Shown here one piece after another: positions 10,292 through 18,556 of a stretch of DNA of 48,787 nt. Source of the stretch: Oleiphilaceae bacterium (GTDB taxonomy: Bacteria > Pseudomonadota > Gammaproteobacteria > Pseudomonadales > Oleiphilaceae); assembly GCA_018334495.1 (NCBI GenBank), contig JAGXLV010000015.1, positions 1 to 48,787 of the forward strand. Reading direction: 5' to 3'. Below the pieces are notes generated by a model. The model made no database searches. It was not told the origin of the DNA and saw only the letters and a list, made by a program, of their open reading frames with translations. Within the stretch, counting starts at the first letter, position 1; every line of letters starts with the position of its first letter. Made by a program: the position numbers and the translations under genes.

Positions 10292-11437
10292 TTAGAAATT
10301 CTTGCCGGCCGCATTGGTGTGTACCACACCGTTTTCTCCGAGCAGGAGCAGCCGTTCAGGGCCGACAAGCACCAGGCTCGTCAGTCCGTCGCGATCACTG
10401 CGGAAATAGGTTTCGAAAGGGTGCTTGTCAGACGCTCGGCTGACCACGGCGCCTCCGTTTCCGACCAGGATGACGCCGCCGGAGTCTGTGAAAGCGCCGG
10501 CATTCAGTGTCGCTGTCGAGTTGCTGGCAATGGTCTGCCAGCGTTCGCCCAGATCGGAAGAGATAAGCAGGTTGCCGCGTAAACCGAACACCATCATCTC
10601 ATCGGGGTTATCGGTGTCGAGTACGCCAAACAATGAACCGGGATAGGGGCTCTCGCGGAGCTCCCAGGTATCGCCGTTATCGTCGGAAACCGTGATGAAA
10701 CCGGCTTCGCCCACGATGACCAGACCGCCGCCCTTCAAAGCCGTCATGGCATTCAGGTGAAAGCCCTGGGGATTGGCCAACTCACCACTCCAGTCCTGCC
10801 AGGTGTCACCGCCGTCCCGGGTGCGGAAAATCATGCCGTAGGCACCCATGACAAAACCGTGGCTGTCATTTTCAAACCAGACACTCAGCATGGGATTGAC
10901 CGGCCCTACTTCCAGGTCGGATTCGAGGTTTTCCAGGGAGAACATCAGGTCGTCAAGTGCCCACTCAAGGTCTCCTTTGTCCTCGACGGGCGCGTCTTCG
11001 ATCTGTTCTTCAAGGGCAACCGCCCGCTCTTCCTTGGCCGCTATGGCAATACGGGCAGCTTCCACACCATCAAGCTGGAGCTGCCAGGTTTCGCCGGCGT
11101 CGGATGAGTGCAGCACCGCACCACTGTGGCCAACGGCCCAGCCATGGCGGGGCGTGCCGAAATCCACCGCGGTCAGGGTGACGGAAACCGGCACTTCAGC
11201 CTGACTCCAGGTTTCACCACGGTCATCGGAATAGACAATGTGACCACGCTCACCCACCGCAACAATGCGCTCGCCCAGATCGACGGCATCGTTGAGAAGA
11301 TTCTGTGTCGCCAGATCGGTGTCACGAGCCGGCTTCACCAGCACATCTTCAACAGCGATCGCCGACGGCGCTGCCGCAGCCAGGGACACGCCCAGGCAAA
11401 TCGCCCCGATCGTCTTGCGCGTTAACCATTTAGCCAT
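10292..11437 (-). CDS. YCF48-like (BNR repeat) exported beta-propeller protein
   Basis: A 381-residue protein with signal peptide (basic start MAKWLTRKTIG, hydrophobic core, cleavage near SAIAVED). It contains repeated propeller motifs such as GHIVYSDDRGETWS, GAVLHSSDAGETWQ, GMIFRTRDGGDTWQ and GFITVSDDNGDTWE, the BNR/Asp-box pattern of the photosystem II assembly factor YCF48 family. Between the second and third blades lies an acidic helical insert (about residues 130-175). The chosen start follows AAAGG by 8 bases. It precedes and is probably cotranscribed with the RND exporter, so it may act as a periplasmic partner of that transporter; this is inference. Confidence 0.87.
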   Translation of the reverse strand: MAKWLTRKTIGAICLGVSLAAAAPSAIAVEDVLVKPARDTDLATQNLLNDAVDLGERIVAVGERGHIVYSDDRGETWSQAEVPVSVTLTAVDFGTPRHGWAVGHSGAVLHSSDAGETWQLQLDGVEAARIAIAAKEERAVALEEQIEDAPVEDKGDLEWALDDLMFSLENLESDLEVGPVNPMLSVWFENDSHGFVMGAYGMIFRTRDGGDTWQDWSGELANPQGFHLNAMTALKGGGLVIVGEAGFITVSDDNGDTWELRESPYPGSLFGVLDTDNPDEMMVFGLRGNLLISSDLGERWQTIASNSTATLNAGAFTDSGGVILVGNGGAVVSRASDKHPFETYFRSDRDGLTSLVLVGPERLLLLGENGVVHTNAAGKNF

Positions 11438-11587
11438 TCCGGTTGCCTTTGTGTTGTGTTTGCCCTTTATTGCTGGCCACATTCGAGGAATTTCAAACTT
11501 GAGAACTCGGAACGATAGCTTAGTCGATGCTGAGGTATTGTCTATCAACCGAAAGTGCGATTTGGTGATGGCTCTGAAGGTCTTGAA

Positions 11588-11620
11588 GAAAAAGCAAGCG
11601 ACCGGTCGCGAAAACCGGCC
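11588..11620 (-). terminator. Probable terminator after pepN
   Basis: Just past the pepN stop on the minus strand, GGCCGGT and ACCGGTC can form a 7-bp stem (one G-U pair) with a 7-base loop, followed after a short interval by a U-rich stretch. The U run is not immediately adjacent, so the terminator is only probable. Confidence 0.4.
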
Positions 11621-11635
11621 GCCAGCTGCGCCGGC

Positions 11636-14278
11636 CTATTCAGCCAGGCTTTTGTGCACAACCTCATACACATCCGCGGACAGGCCGGGCTTGTCACGCA
11701 CTTTTTCCAGGGCCGCTTTCATGCCCTTGCGATAGCCCGCAGCGAATTTGCGCCAGCGTGTAAGCGGCGACACCAGGCGAGCGGCAATCTGGGGATTGAG
11801 ATCGTCGAGCTTGCAGATCTGCTCCGCCAGGAAATCATAGCCGGAGCAATCGGGCGCATGGAAGTTCACCAGATTCTGGCCGGCAAAGGCGCCAATAACG
11901 TGGCGGACCTTGTTCGGATTCTTCCAGTCGAAGGCCTCGTGCTCCAGCAATGCGTGCACCTTGTCCAGTTGGCCGGCACGGGGACTGGAGGTCTGGATTG
12001 AAAACCATTGCTCGACGACTTGCGGGTCCTGTTGCCATTGCTGGTAGAAATCCCCGAGTACGCGCTCGCGGACCCCTTCAAAGTCCGAGTTGACCAGTGC
12101 CCGCAAGGCACCGGACTGATCGGTCATGTTGGTGGCTTCACTGAACTGTTTCAGGCCCATGGCCTGGCCTTCTTCATCGTTGATGTGCAGCAACCAGGAC
12201 AACGCCATGTTACGGAGTGTGCGCCGGGCAATGGCCTCGGAAGTCAGCTCGTAGGCGCCATCATGATCGTTATTGTGATAACAGGTCACCAGCTCATTCC
12301 TCAGGTTAAGCGCCAGCTCACCCAGCACCTTCTGACGAGCCTTGTGAATGGCCTGAACATCGGCGGCGTCGCTCAGCTCAATCAGGTAGGCTTCGCTGGG
12401 CAGTTGCAGCATCTTGGCCACCAGGGCCTTATCCAGATCGGTACTGCTCAGCAAGGAGCGATAAACGCTGATCAGACGCGGCTCCACCGGCTCGTCGTCA
12501 GGCGCGCCCACCAGGGACGTAATCACGTCGATTGCCAGGCGCTGACCGGCATCCCAGCGATTAAAGCCGTCCGGGTCATGACTCATCAGGAACAGCAACT
12601 GGTCTCGCGTCCAGGGGTAGTTCACCCGAACCGGCGCTGAAAAGTCCCGCAGCAGGGAGGGCACCGGACGCTCGGCTATACCGTGGAATTCGAAGGTCTG
12701 TTCTTCCCCGGTCAGCTCCAGGACCCGCTCGGTACGGGTGCTGTCATCGCCTGCGGACAGCCGCACAGGCAGAGCCAGGCCTTCCGCACTCAGCAGGCCA
12801 ATACCAAAAGGAATGTGCTGGGGTTTCTTATCGGCCTGACCCGGCGTTTGCGGTATCCGTTGCCCGATGGTCAGCCGGTATATCTGCGCATCGGCGTCGA
12901 ATTCGTCACCTACCGTGAGCTCGGGCGTGCCGGCCTGCTCGTACCAGAGCCGGAACTGGCTCAGGTCCCGGCCGCTGGCGTCTTCCATGGCCCGAACGAA
13001 ATCATCGGTGGTCACAGCCTGGCCATCGTGGCGGTCGAAGTACAGGTCGCTGCCTTTGCGGAACAGCTCCGGGCCCAGCAGAGTGTGAATCATGCGCACG
13101 ACTTCACAGCCTTTCTCGTAAATCGTGAGGGTATAAAAATTGGAGATTTCCATGTAAGACGCGGGTCGAACCGGATGCGCCATGGGGCCGGCGTCTTCCG
13201 CGAACTGAGCCGTGCGCAACAGCGTGGCATCTTCGATCCGCTTGACGGTTTTCGAGCCTACATCGGCCGAGAACTGGGAATCGCGGAAGACAGTGAAGCC
13301 TTCTTTGAGGCTGAGCTGGAACCAGTCACGGCAGGTCACACGGTTGCCCGACCAATTGTGGAAATACTCATGGGCAACGATGGATTCAATACGCTCGAAC
13401 GCCATGTCCGTGGCGGTATCCGAGCTTGCCAGGACACAAGAGGAGTTGAAGATGTTCAGGCCCTTGTTTTCCATGGCGCCCATGTTGAAATCGTCCACGG
13501 CCACAATCATGAAAATGTCGAGGTCGTATTCACGGCCATAGACCTGCTCATCCCAGCGCATGGCCCGTTTCAGTGAGTCCAGGGCGTGGTCGCACTTTTC
13601 CGAATTGCGCGGTTCCACGTACATGCGCAGGTCAATGACCCGGTTGGACATGGTGGTAAAGGTGTCTTTTTTCTCCAGCAAGTCACCGGCGACCAGGGCG
13701 AACAGGTAGCTGGGCTTGGGAAACGGGTCTTCCCAGCTGACAAAGTGCCGGCCGCCCTCAAGCTCACCCCGGTCAACGTCATTGCCGTTGGAAAGGAGTA
13801 TGGGGTATTTCGTCGCGTCCGCCTCTACCCGCGTGCGGAAGCGGGCCATCACGTCAGGACGGTCCGGGAAATAGGTGATGCAGCGGAAACCCTCGGCTTC
13901 GCACTGGGTGCAGAACATGCCGGACGACTTGTACAGGCCTTCTAACCGGGTGTTGTTCTGGGGCTCAATCCAGGTCACCACATTCAATTGGAACTGGTCA
14001 GGCACATTCGGGACAAATAACTTTTCACCCTGGTCATCGAATTCCGAGCCCTCAAGCTGACGGCCGTCCAGCACAACGCTTTCAAGTTTCAGGCTGTCGC
14101 CATCCAGTTCCAGAATGCTGCCTGCATCAGAGGCGTCGGGGTTGCGCCGCACCGCAAGGGTGCTGTGCACGCGCGCGCCCTCTTCAAACAACTCAAAGCG
14201 CAGGTCGACATTATCGACAACAAAGGCCGGCGCCTGATATTCACTCAGGTAAATTGTTTTCGGCTGGCTTGTACGCAT
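11636..14278 (-). CDS. pepN: Aminopeptidase N (M1 family)
   Basis: An 880-residue zinc metallopeptidase (E. coli PepN 870) that removes N-terminal residues from peptides in the cytoplasm. The exopeptidase motif GAMEN is at 267-271 and the zinc motif HEYFH at 303-307, with the third ligand E326 in SLKEGFT; all catalytic residues are present. The C-terminal third is the helical M1 domain. The chosen ATG (MRTSQPKTIYLSEYQ) follows TTGGAG by about 8 bases and fits family N-termini. It lies downstream of the YeaC and DUF2797 genes on the same strand with a gap of about 120 bases. Confidence 0.97.
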   Translation of the reverse strand: MRTSQPKTIYLSEYQAPAFVVDNVDLRFELFEEGARVHSTLAVRRNPDASDAGSILELDGDSLKLESVVLDGRQLEGSEFDDQGEKLFVPNVPDQFQLNVVTWIEPQNNTRLEGLYKSSGMFCTQCEAEGFRCITYFPDRPDVMARFRTRVEADATKYPILLSNGNDVDRGELEGGRHFVSWEDPFPKPSYLFALVAGDLLEKKDTFTTMSNRVIDLRMYVEPRNSEKCDHALDSLKRAMRWDEQVYGREYDLDIFMIVAVDDFNMGAMENKGLNIFNSSCVLASSDTATDMAFERIESIVAHEYFHNWSGNRVTCRDWFQLSLKEGFTVFRDSQFSADVGSKTVKRIEDATLLRTAQFAEDAGPMAHPVRPASYMEISNFYTLTIYEKGCEVVRMIHTLLGPELFRKGSDLYFDRHDGQAVTTDDFVRAMEDASGRDLSQFRLWYEQAGTPELTVGDEFDADAQIYRLTIGQRIPQTPGQADKKPQHIPFGIGLLSAEGLALPVRLSAGDDSTRTERVLELTGEEQTFEFHGIAERPVPSLLRDFSAPVRVNYPWTRDQLLFLMSHDPDGFNRWDAGQRLAIDVITSLVGAPDDEPVEPRLISVYRSLLSSTDLDKALVAKMLQLPSEAYLIELSDAADVQAIHKARQKVLGELALNLRNELVTCYHNNDHDGAYELTSEAIARRTLRNMALSWLLHINDEEGQAMGLKQFSEATNMTDQSGALRALVNSDFEGVRERVLGDFYQQWQQDPQVVEQWFSIQTSSPRAGQLDKVHALLEHEAFDWKNPNKVRHVIGAFAGQNLVNFHAPDCSGYDFLAEQICKLDDLNPQIAARLVSPLTRWRKFAAGYRKGMKAALEKVRDKPGLSADVYEVVHKSLAE

Positions 14279-14401
14279 GCAAAATCTCCAAAAAATTGGG
14301 TGATGGGAAAGGCCCGCTAATAAGCTTCCAGGAAGCACTTAAAACCGCCCAGGCTGGGCCCGATTGGCTACCGGGCAGTAGCACTTCAGCAGCACTTCAG
14401 C

Positions 14402-15250
14402 TTATTTCGCCACCGGACTGAAAACCTGGAGGCGCACCTGATAGGCGGTGTATTTACGAATGTTGATCACGCCCGTATCGAGCATCAGGTACTGCCCCTT
14501 GATGCCTTCCAGCGTACCCTGCACGGACGGGGTTTTATCCAGATTATGGGATTTGACCTTGTCAGGCCAGATTTCGACGGGGTAACCCAGGGTCAGGCTG
14601 TCATCCTCGGCCACCTGAATGGCATCCTCGCCATGCTCGGCCCGAAGCTCGGCCAGCTCAGGGCCGATCTTTGCCAGGAGGTCGGCTCGTTCCTGATAGA
14701 GATCCAGGGGCGCAACGCCACCTTTGAGCATGGCCCGCCAGTTGGTCCGGTCTGCCACATGCTGTTTGCAGGCAACCTCGGCAAAGCCGGCGAGCTGACG
14801 GGTATTGACGCGAAGCATGGGAATCGCTTCCACCGCACCCTGGTCTATCCAACGGGTTGGCACCTGCGAGGCGCGGGTGATACCCACTTTCAGCCCGGAG
14901 GAATTGGCCAGGTAGACCACGTGGCCCGTCATGCAATGGGTTTCGCCCCATTCCGGCTCCCGGCAAGTGCCCAAATGGTAATGGCATTTTTCCGGGCTCA
15001 TGATACAGGTGTCACAGGCCGCCAGGCGTTTGAAACAGGGATAACAGAACCCCTGACTGAAGCTTTTTTTGGTGACGCGGTCGCAGTGAATGCAACGAAT
15101 GGCGCCGTCAAAATCAATCTGGACAGCATGACCGATCAAATCATTGAGCGGCACCCGGGTGTCGCCGATCTTCAGGGTATAGGATACGGGCGTGCCGGCT
15201 TCAACGGGCATTTTGGCCAGCCGGCCTGAAACATCAAGTACTGGGTTCAA
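14402..15250 (-). CDS. DUF2797 family cysteine-rich protein
   Basis: A 282-residue protein of the DUF2797 family, function unknown. It has a cluster of paired cysteines in the first third (CIHCDRV, CYPCF, CDTC, then C and H residues up to EWGETHC), which looks like two zinc-binding knuckles, followed by HVVYLANSSGLKVGITR, resembling the core of a GIY-YIG-like fold, and NTRQLAGFAEVACKQHVADR. Whether it has nuclease activity cannot be said. It follows the YeaC gene by 9 bases, so the two are surely cotranscribed, and both lie downstream of a Fur box, which suggests iron-dependent expression. Confidence 0.85.
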   Translation of the reverse strand: MNPVLDVSGRLAKMPVEAGTPVSYTLKIGDTRVPLNDLIGHAVQIDFDGAIRCIHCDRVTKKSFSQGFCYPCFKRLAACDTCIMSPEKCHYHLGTCREPEWGETHCMTGHVVYLANSSGLKVGITRASQVPTRWIDQGAVEAIPMLRVNTRQLAGFAEVACKQHVADRTNWRAMLKGGVAPLDLYQERADLLAKIGPELAELRAEHGEDAIQVAEDDSLTLGYPVEIWPDKVKSHNLDKTPSVQGTLEGIKGQYLMLDTGVINIRKYTAYQVRLQVFSPVAK

Positions 15251-15259
15251 AGGTCAACC

Positions 15260-15520
15260 TCAATTAAGAATCCGGATGGGGGAAGTGTCATTGTCCGACC
15301 CATCGCTTTTGTCCTCGGCTTTGCGGCGGTCAATGTAACCGGTCCGCTCGTGCTCGGGTATGTTGTGGCGCGCCTCGTAATAAATCACCGCTTCCACGCA
15401 GATAGCCCGTTGCTCTTTCGACAGGGCTCGCCCATCCGGCCATTTGCCCAGCTCGATGGCTTTCCTGAGGTTCTGATACACGCTCGGGTCAAGGCGCTCA
15501 ATCAGCTCTTCATAAGTCAT
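15260..15520 (-). CDS. YeaC family protein (DUF1315)
   Basis: An 86-residue cytoplasmic protein that starts MTYEELIERLDPSVYQNLRK and contains GKWPDGRALSKEQRAICVEA, the signature of the YeaC/DUF1315 family. Function is not known. It is the promoter-proximal gene of a two-gene unit with the DUF2797 gene. Its start follows a GGAG sequence by 8 bases. The Fur box at 15553-15571 lies 32 bases upstream of the start codon, in a position where bound Fur would block transcription of this unit. Confidence 0.88.
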   Translation of the reverse strand: MTYEELIERLDPSVYQNLRKAIELGKWPDGRALSKEQRAICVEAVIYYEARHNIPEHERTGYIDRRKAEDKSDGSDNDTSPIRILN

Positions 15521-15540
15521 GTCATTTTCTCCGGCAGGGA

Positions 15541-15570
15541 TTGACCTGACTTAATGATAACGATTATCAT
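15541..15570 (+). promoter_or_regulatory. Sigma70-like promoter of putative Fur-controlled small RNA
   Basis: On the plus strand TTGACC (15541-15546) is followed after 18 bases by TATCAT (15565-15570), a good sigma70 match. The Fur box lies across the spacer and the -10 element, the classic arrangement for iron repression. Transcription would begin near 15577 and run into a strong terminator at 15639-15666; no protein-coding frame lies between. Confidence 0.6.
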
Positions 15571-15571
15571 T
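15553..15571. promoter_or_regulatory. Fur box
   Basis: The core TGATAACGATTATCA differs in one base from the 15-base consensus TGATAATNATTATCA and is flanked by AA and TT that extend the dyad to 19 bases. It lies between the YeaC gene (leftward) and the putative small RNA (rightward), and could control both. Confidence 0.85.
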
Positions 15572-15576
15572 ACATT

Positions 15577-15666
15577 GCCAGGTCGCAAAGGTCGTTTGCA
15601 ACTGGTCTCTCATCAGGAGCCTAACCCGCTCTTTTAATGCCCCACTCTCAGGTGGGGCTTTTTTTT
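15577..15666 (+). ncRNA. Putative Fur-repressed small RNA (RyhB/PrrF-like in design)
   Basis: About 90 bases with the layout of an iron-starvation small RNA: promoter overlapped by a Fur box; a 5' hairpin (CCAG / CTGG at 15578-15581 and 15602-15605, with an inner stem GCAAA / TTTGC); an unpaired pyrimidine-rich linker of about 33 bases (15606-15638) available for target or Hfq binding, ending CTCTTTTAAT; and a terminator hairpin with eight U. No sensible open reading frame is present. The 3' end overlaps the last five codons of the convergent rhomboid gene. The start site is estimated from the -10 element. I claim similarity in arrangement to RyhB and PrrF, not proven homology. Confidence 0.6.
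15639..15666 (+). terminator. Intrinsic terminator, rightward
   Basis: GCCCCAC / GTGGGGC (7-bp stem, 6-base loop) followed by eight T on the plus strand. The T run is only on this side, so it serves rightward transcription. The only rightward promoter seen nearby is the Fur-controlled one at 15541. It does not look like a terminator for the leftward rhomboid gene, whose stop codon falls inside the hairpin. Confidence 0.85.
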
Positions 15667-16511
15667 GGCGGCGTCAAAAGCACAGCCATCAAAAGTCCAG
15701 CCAGCAATCCGCCCAGATGAGCTTCGTTAGCCATGGGGCCAATACCAAGCCAGACCGGCAGCTCTGTGAAGCCAATCAGCATCCAGACCACGGCAAACAC
15801 CATCAGGGCGGGCGGGAACTGAAACCGGGTCTGGCGCTGCTGGCTCAACCAGCAATAACCGAGAACGCCATAGACCACGCCCGAAAGGCCGCCGAACAAT
15901 GGTCCGGACACCGCAAATTGCAAACCGTTCGATATCAAAGCCGTGACAAGAAACAGAAACACCAGACGGAGCCTGCCGTCGAACCATTCAATCTGGCTAC
16001 CGAGAAACCACATCATCACCGAGTTAAAAATGAGGTGTGACCAACTGAAGTGCAGAAAGGCCGGCGTCAGGGGTCGCCATAGTTCACCCGCCACCAGTGT
16101 CTGCGTCAGCGCCGCCAGACGCTGGTCGAACGTGGTCCAGGTGTACTGCTGAGGGTCGACAATCATCAACAGCATTGTGAGCGGGCTTTGGCCAAAGCTG
16201 GTCATCCAGGCCACCAAAGCACAAATAATAATAGTGGCCAATACAAAGGGCGCGTGCTTTGGCGACGGCTGCCAACGCCCACCCACAAAAACCGGGGACT
16301 CGTTGACAGCGGTCACGGCTTCCTTGACGCCGGGTCGATGGAGATACTGGTCCAGCGCCGCCAGGACCGGCTCGGCCTGGTCAGGATTGTCCAGCCAGAG
16401 GACCTGCTGTCCGCTCTCTTCCGAGATCCGGTGGTCCACGCCTTGTTGCTTCAACCAGGTGCTGAAATCCGCCAGATCGACGTCGGTATCAAACTGTTTT
16501 ACCCGATACAC
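15648..16511 (-). CDS. Rhomboid family intramembrane serine protease
   Basis: A 287-residue inner-membrane protease similar in size to GlpG. Residues 1-60 form a soluble domain (VYRVKQFDTDVDLADF onward), followed by about six membrane helices. The catalytic serine lies in GGLSGVVYG (S210) and the histidine in NEAHLGGLLAG (H265); the conserved loop WRPLTPAFLHFSWSHLIFN is present. The GTG start is chosen because it follows GAGGT by 6 bases and lies 4 bases after the stop of the preceding phosphatase gene, implying translational coupling. A longer frame exists but would overlap that gene. Its last codons overlap the terminator of the opposite-strand putative small RNA. Confidence 0.92.
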   Translation of the reverse strand: MYRVKQFDTDVDLADFSTWLKQQGVDHRISEESGQQVLWLDNPDQAEPVLAALDQYLHRPGVKEAVTAVNESPVFVGGRWQPSPKHAPFVLATIIICALVAWMTSFGQSPLTMLLMIVDPQQYTWTTFDQRLAALTQTLVAGELWRPLTPAFLHFSWSHLIFNSVMMWFLGSQIEWFDGRLRLVFLFLVTALISNGLQFAVSGPLFGGLSGVVYGVLGYCWLSQQRQTRFQFPPALMVFAVVWMLIGFTELPVWLGIGPMANEAHLGGLLAGLLMAVLLTPPKKSPT

Positions 16512-16515
16512 TGAG

Positions 16516-17523
16516 CTACCTCGCCAGACTGTCTTCGATGGGACCTTTAGCGCTGGTTTCACGCTCCACATCAACATAAACGAATTTATCCCGAGACAGG
16601 ACGCGTTCGTCATCAAGGCGATAAGCCACCAGTTTGCCGTACTTTACCGCACTGTAATCGATACAGGCGACATTCCGCTTCAAGGGCGCCGGCTCACCCT
16701 CCATCCAGTAATGTCCGACAAATACAGGCTTTTCCGTTGCCGGGTAGTTTCTCAGTTGTCTGCGCTCGGCATCCGTCAAAGCCCGCTGGGCAATTGCCTC
16801 GGGTAAAGGGTCGGGCTGGAACACCACATCGGCGTAGGTCTGCGGATTCTCGGCCCAGAATTTGGTCCGGAAAAACCGTCGGGTATAGCCGTCATGGCTG
16901 GTGATGGAAAGGCCTTCAGGCAACCTCAAATCGGTGCCGCGCAACAGGTTATCCATCACCTGACCGGCGAAGGACTCAATGGCGGCCGAGGCGTGCAGAA
17001 AGTCTTCATCAATAGTGTTCCCGCCCTGAACCTGCCTGAATTTTTCGATCAGCTCCCGGTCCCAGCAAGCATGAACCGCCCGGAAACTGTCCTCTTCAAT
17101 GAACAGAGGAAGCGTGTAGAACCATTCGAGAAACTCGTTCCACTCATGGGGATGGTGGGCAAACTGGGCGAGGGTTTCGGCAATCAGCCCGTCGTGCCGG
17201 GAATTGTGATCGCGCAGCCATTTACGGCCACTGCCGGCGCGGGCGCGGGTACAGTAACTCAGAGCGTTATATTCATGATTGCCCATGACAATCTGGGCGG
17301 CACCGTGATCGACCATATCCCGCACCAGGTGCAAGGCTTCGCGAATACGCGGCCCGCGGTCAATGATGTCGCCAATGAAAATCGCCTGGCGATCAGCATG
17401 TTGATAGATGCCGTTGACCTTGCGATAGTCCATTTTATCCAGCAAACGCTCAAGCGTGAGTGCGCAACCATGGATATCGCCGATAATATCGAAGCCGCTG
17501 GGGACTCTTTGTTTGAATGGCAT
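16516..17523 (-). CDS. Metallophosphoesterase (calcineurin-like)
   Basis: A 335-residue cytoplasmic phosphatase with the full metal-binding set: GDIHG (D16, H18), GDIIDRG (D52, D55) and GNHE (81-84). The order and the short N-terminus resemble PrpE/ApaH-type enzymes acting on phosphoproteins or nucleotides, but the substrate cannot be told from the sequence. It starts two bases after the nadK stop and is followed after 4 bases by the rhomboid gene, so nadK, this gene and the rhomboid gene form a tight operon. Confidence 0.9.
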   Translation of the reverse strand: MPFKQRVPSGFDIIGDIHGCALTLERLLDKMDYRKVNGIYQHADRQAIFIGDIIDRGPRIREALHLVRDMVDHGAAQIVMGNHEYNALSYCTRARAGSGRKWLRDHNSRHDGLIAETLAQFAHHPHEWNEFLEWFYTLPLFIEEDSFRAVHACWDRELIEKFRQVQGGNTIDEDFLHASAAIESFAGQVMDNLLRGTDLRLPEGLSITSHDGYTRRFFRTKFWAENPQTYADVVFQPDPLPEAIAQRALTDAERRQLRNYPATEKPVFVGHYWMEGEPAPLKRNVACIDYSAVKYGKLVAYRLDDERVLSRDKFVYVDVERETSAKGPIEDSLAR

Positions 17524-17525
17524 GA

Positions 17526-18410
17526 TTAACTCGCTGATATCTCACTGGCCCAGCCCAATTTGCCCCGACAAGTGGCGTAAAAATTATGGTCTGTCGGATG
17601 AATCAGGCGGATTTTGAATGGTTTTTTACTGATACGAATGACATCGCCAGGCGTCAGGGCAATGTCCAACTGGCCGTCGCAACTGACCTGCGGATAGGTG
17701 GCATTGGTCTCGCGGATCACCAGTTTGATCTCGCTCTTGCCATCGACAACAATGGGCCTGCTACTCAAGGTATGGGGAAACATGGGCACCAGTACAATGG
17801 CATCCAGCTTTGGATGCATGATCGGACCGCCGGCGGACAGCGAATAAGCGGTCGAGCCGGTGGGCGTGGACACAATCAGACCGTCAGACCGCTGGCTGTA
17901 AACAAAGTGCCCGTCAATATATAAATCGAAACCGATCATCCGCGTCGATTTGCCGGGGTGAAGAACCACGTCGTTCAACGCCGAACCGAACCCCAGAGGC
18001 TGGCCGTTGCGCTCGACATGGGCGTCCAGCAAGAACCGGCTTTCCTCAATGTATTCGCCCTGAAGCACTTTGGCGAGGCGCACTTCAAGATCCCAGGGCG
18101 ATATATCAGTCAGAAACCCCAGGCGGCCACGATTGACCCCCAACAAGGGGACTTTGGACTTTGCCAGTTCCCGAGCCGCCCCGAGCAAGCTACCGTCACC
18201 GCCCACCACAATAACCAGGTCGCAGATTTCGCCCAGCAGTTTTTTACTGGCAACCTGCAGCCCATGGCCGGGTAGCATGGTCGCCGTTTCCGACTCCAGA
18301 ATAACGTGATAGTTTTCGCTAACCAGGAAATTGCGCAGCTTGCGGAGCGATTCAACCACCTTGGCTCTGCCCATCCGGCCGATAATGCCAATATTTCTGA
18401 ATTGATCCAT
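17526..18410 (-). CDS. nadK: NAD kinase
   Basis: A 294-residue enzyme that phosphorylates NAD to NADP, the only route to NADP in most bacteria. It shows the GGDG motif (70-73, in VVVGGDGSLLGAAR), the NE/D-type segment around ALNDVVLHPG and the glycine-rich DGLIVSTPTGSTAYSLSAGG loop. Length is typical (E. coli 292). It is the first gene of the leftward operon with the phosphatase and rhomboid genes and is divergent from the DUF1853 gene across about 145 bases. Confidence 0.97.
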   Translation of the reverse strand: MDQFRNIGIIGRMGRAKVVESLRKLRNFLVSENYHVILESETATMLPGHGLQVASKKLLGEICDLVIVVGGDGSLLGAARELAKSKVPLLGVNRGRLGFLTDISPWDLEVRLAKVLQGEYIEESRFLLDAHVERNGQPLGFGSALNDVVLHPGKSTRMIGFDLYIDGHFVYSQRSDGLIVSTPTGSTAYSLSAGGPIMHPKLDAIVLVPMFPHTLSSRPIVVDGKSEIKLVIRETNATYPQVSCDGQLDIALTPGDVIRISKKPFKIRLIHPTDHNFYATCRGKLGWASEISAS

Positions 18411-18556
18411 GGGAATTCCTGTAAATTAAGCGTTGGTGGTACGGACCACCGAAGATCTGAAAGGTTGATCGCCACATCTTACCGAATTAAGGCTCGATTC
18501 TGAAAAGATCGGCGGCAATTGAATGAAATCCTCGAAAAAAGATACTGCGGACCGCT

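Noticed and set aside
12683..13576. A 297-codon plus-strand open frame opposite pepN
   Set aside because: Antisense shadow of pepN; the product has no motif and lies across the catalytic region of a well-conserved gene.
15639..15666. Reading the hairpin as the rhomboid gene terminator
   Set aside because: The T run is only on the plus side and the rhomboid stop codon is inside the hairpin; leftward transcription would meet no U tract.
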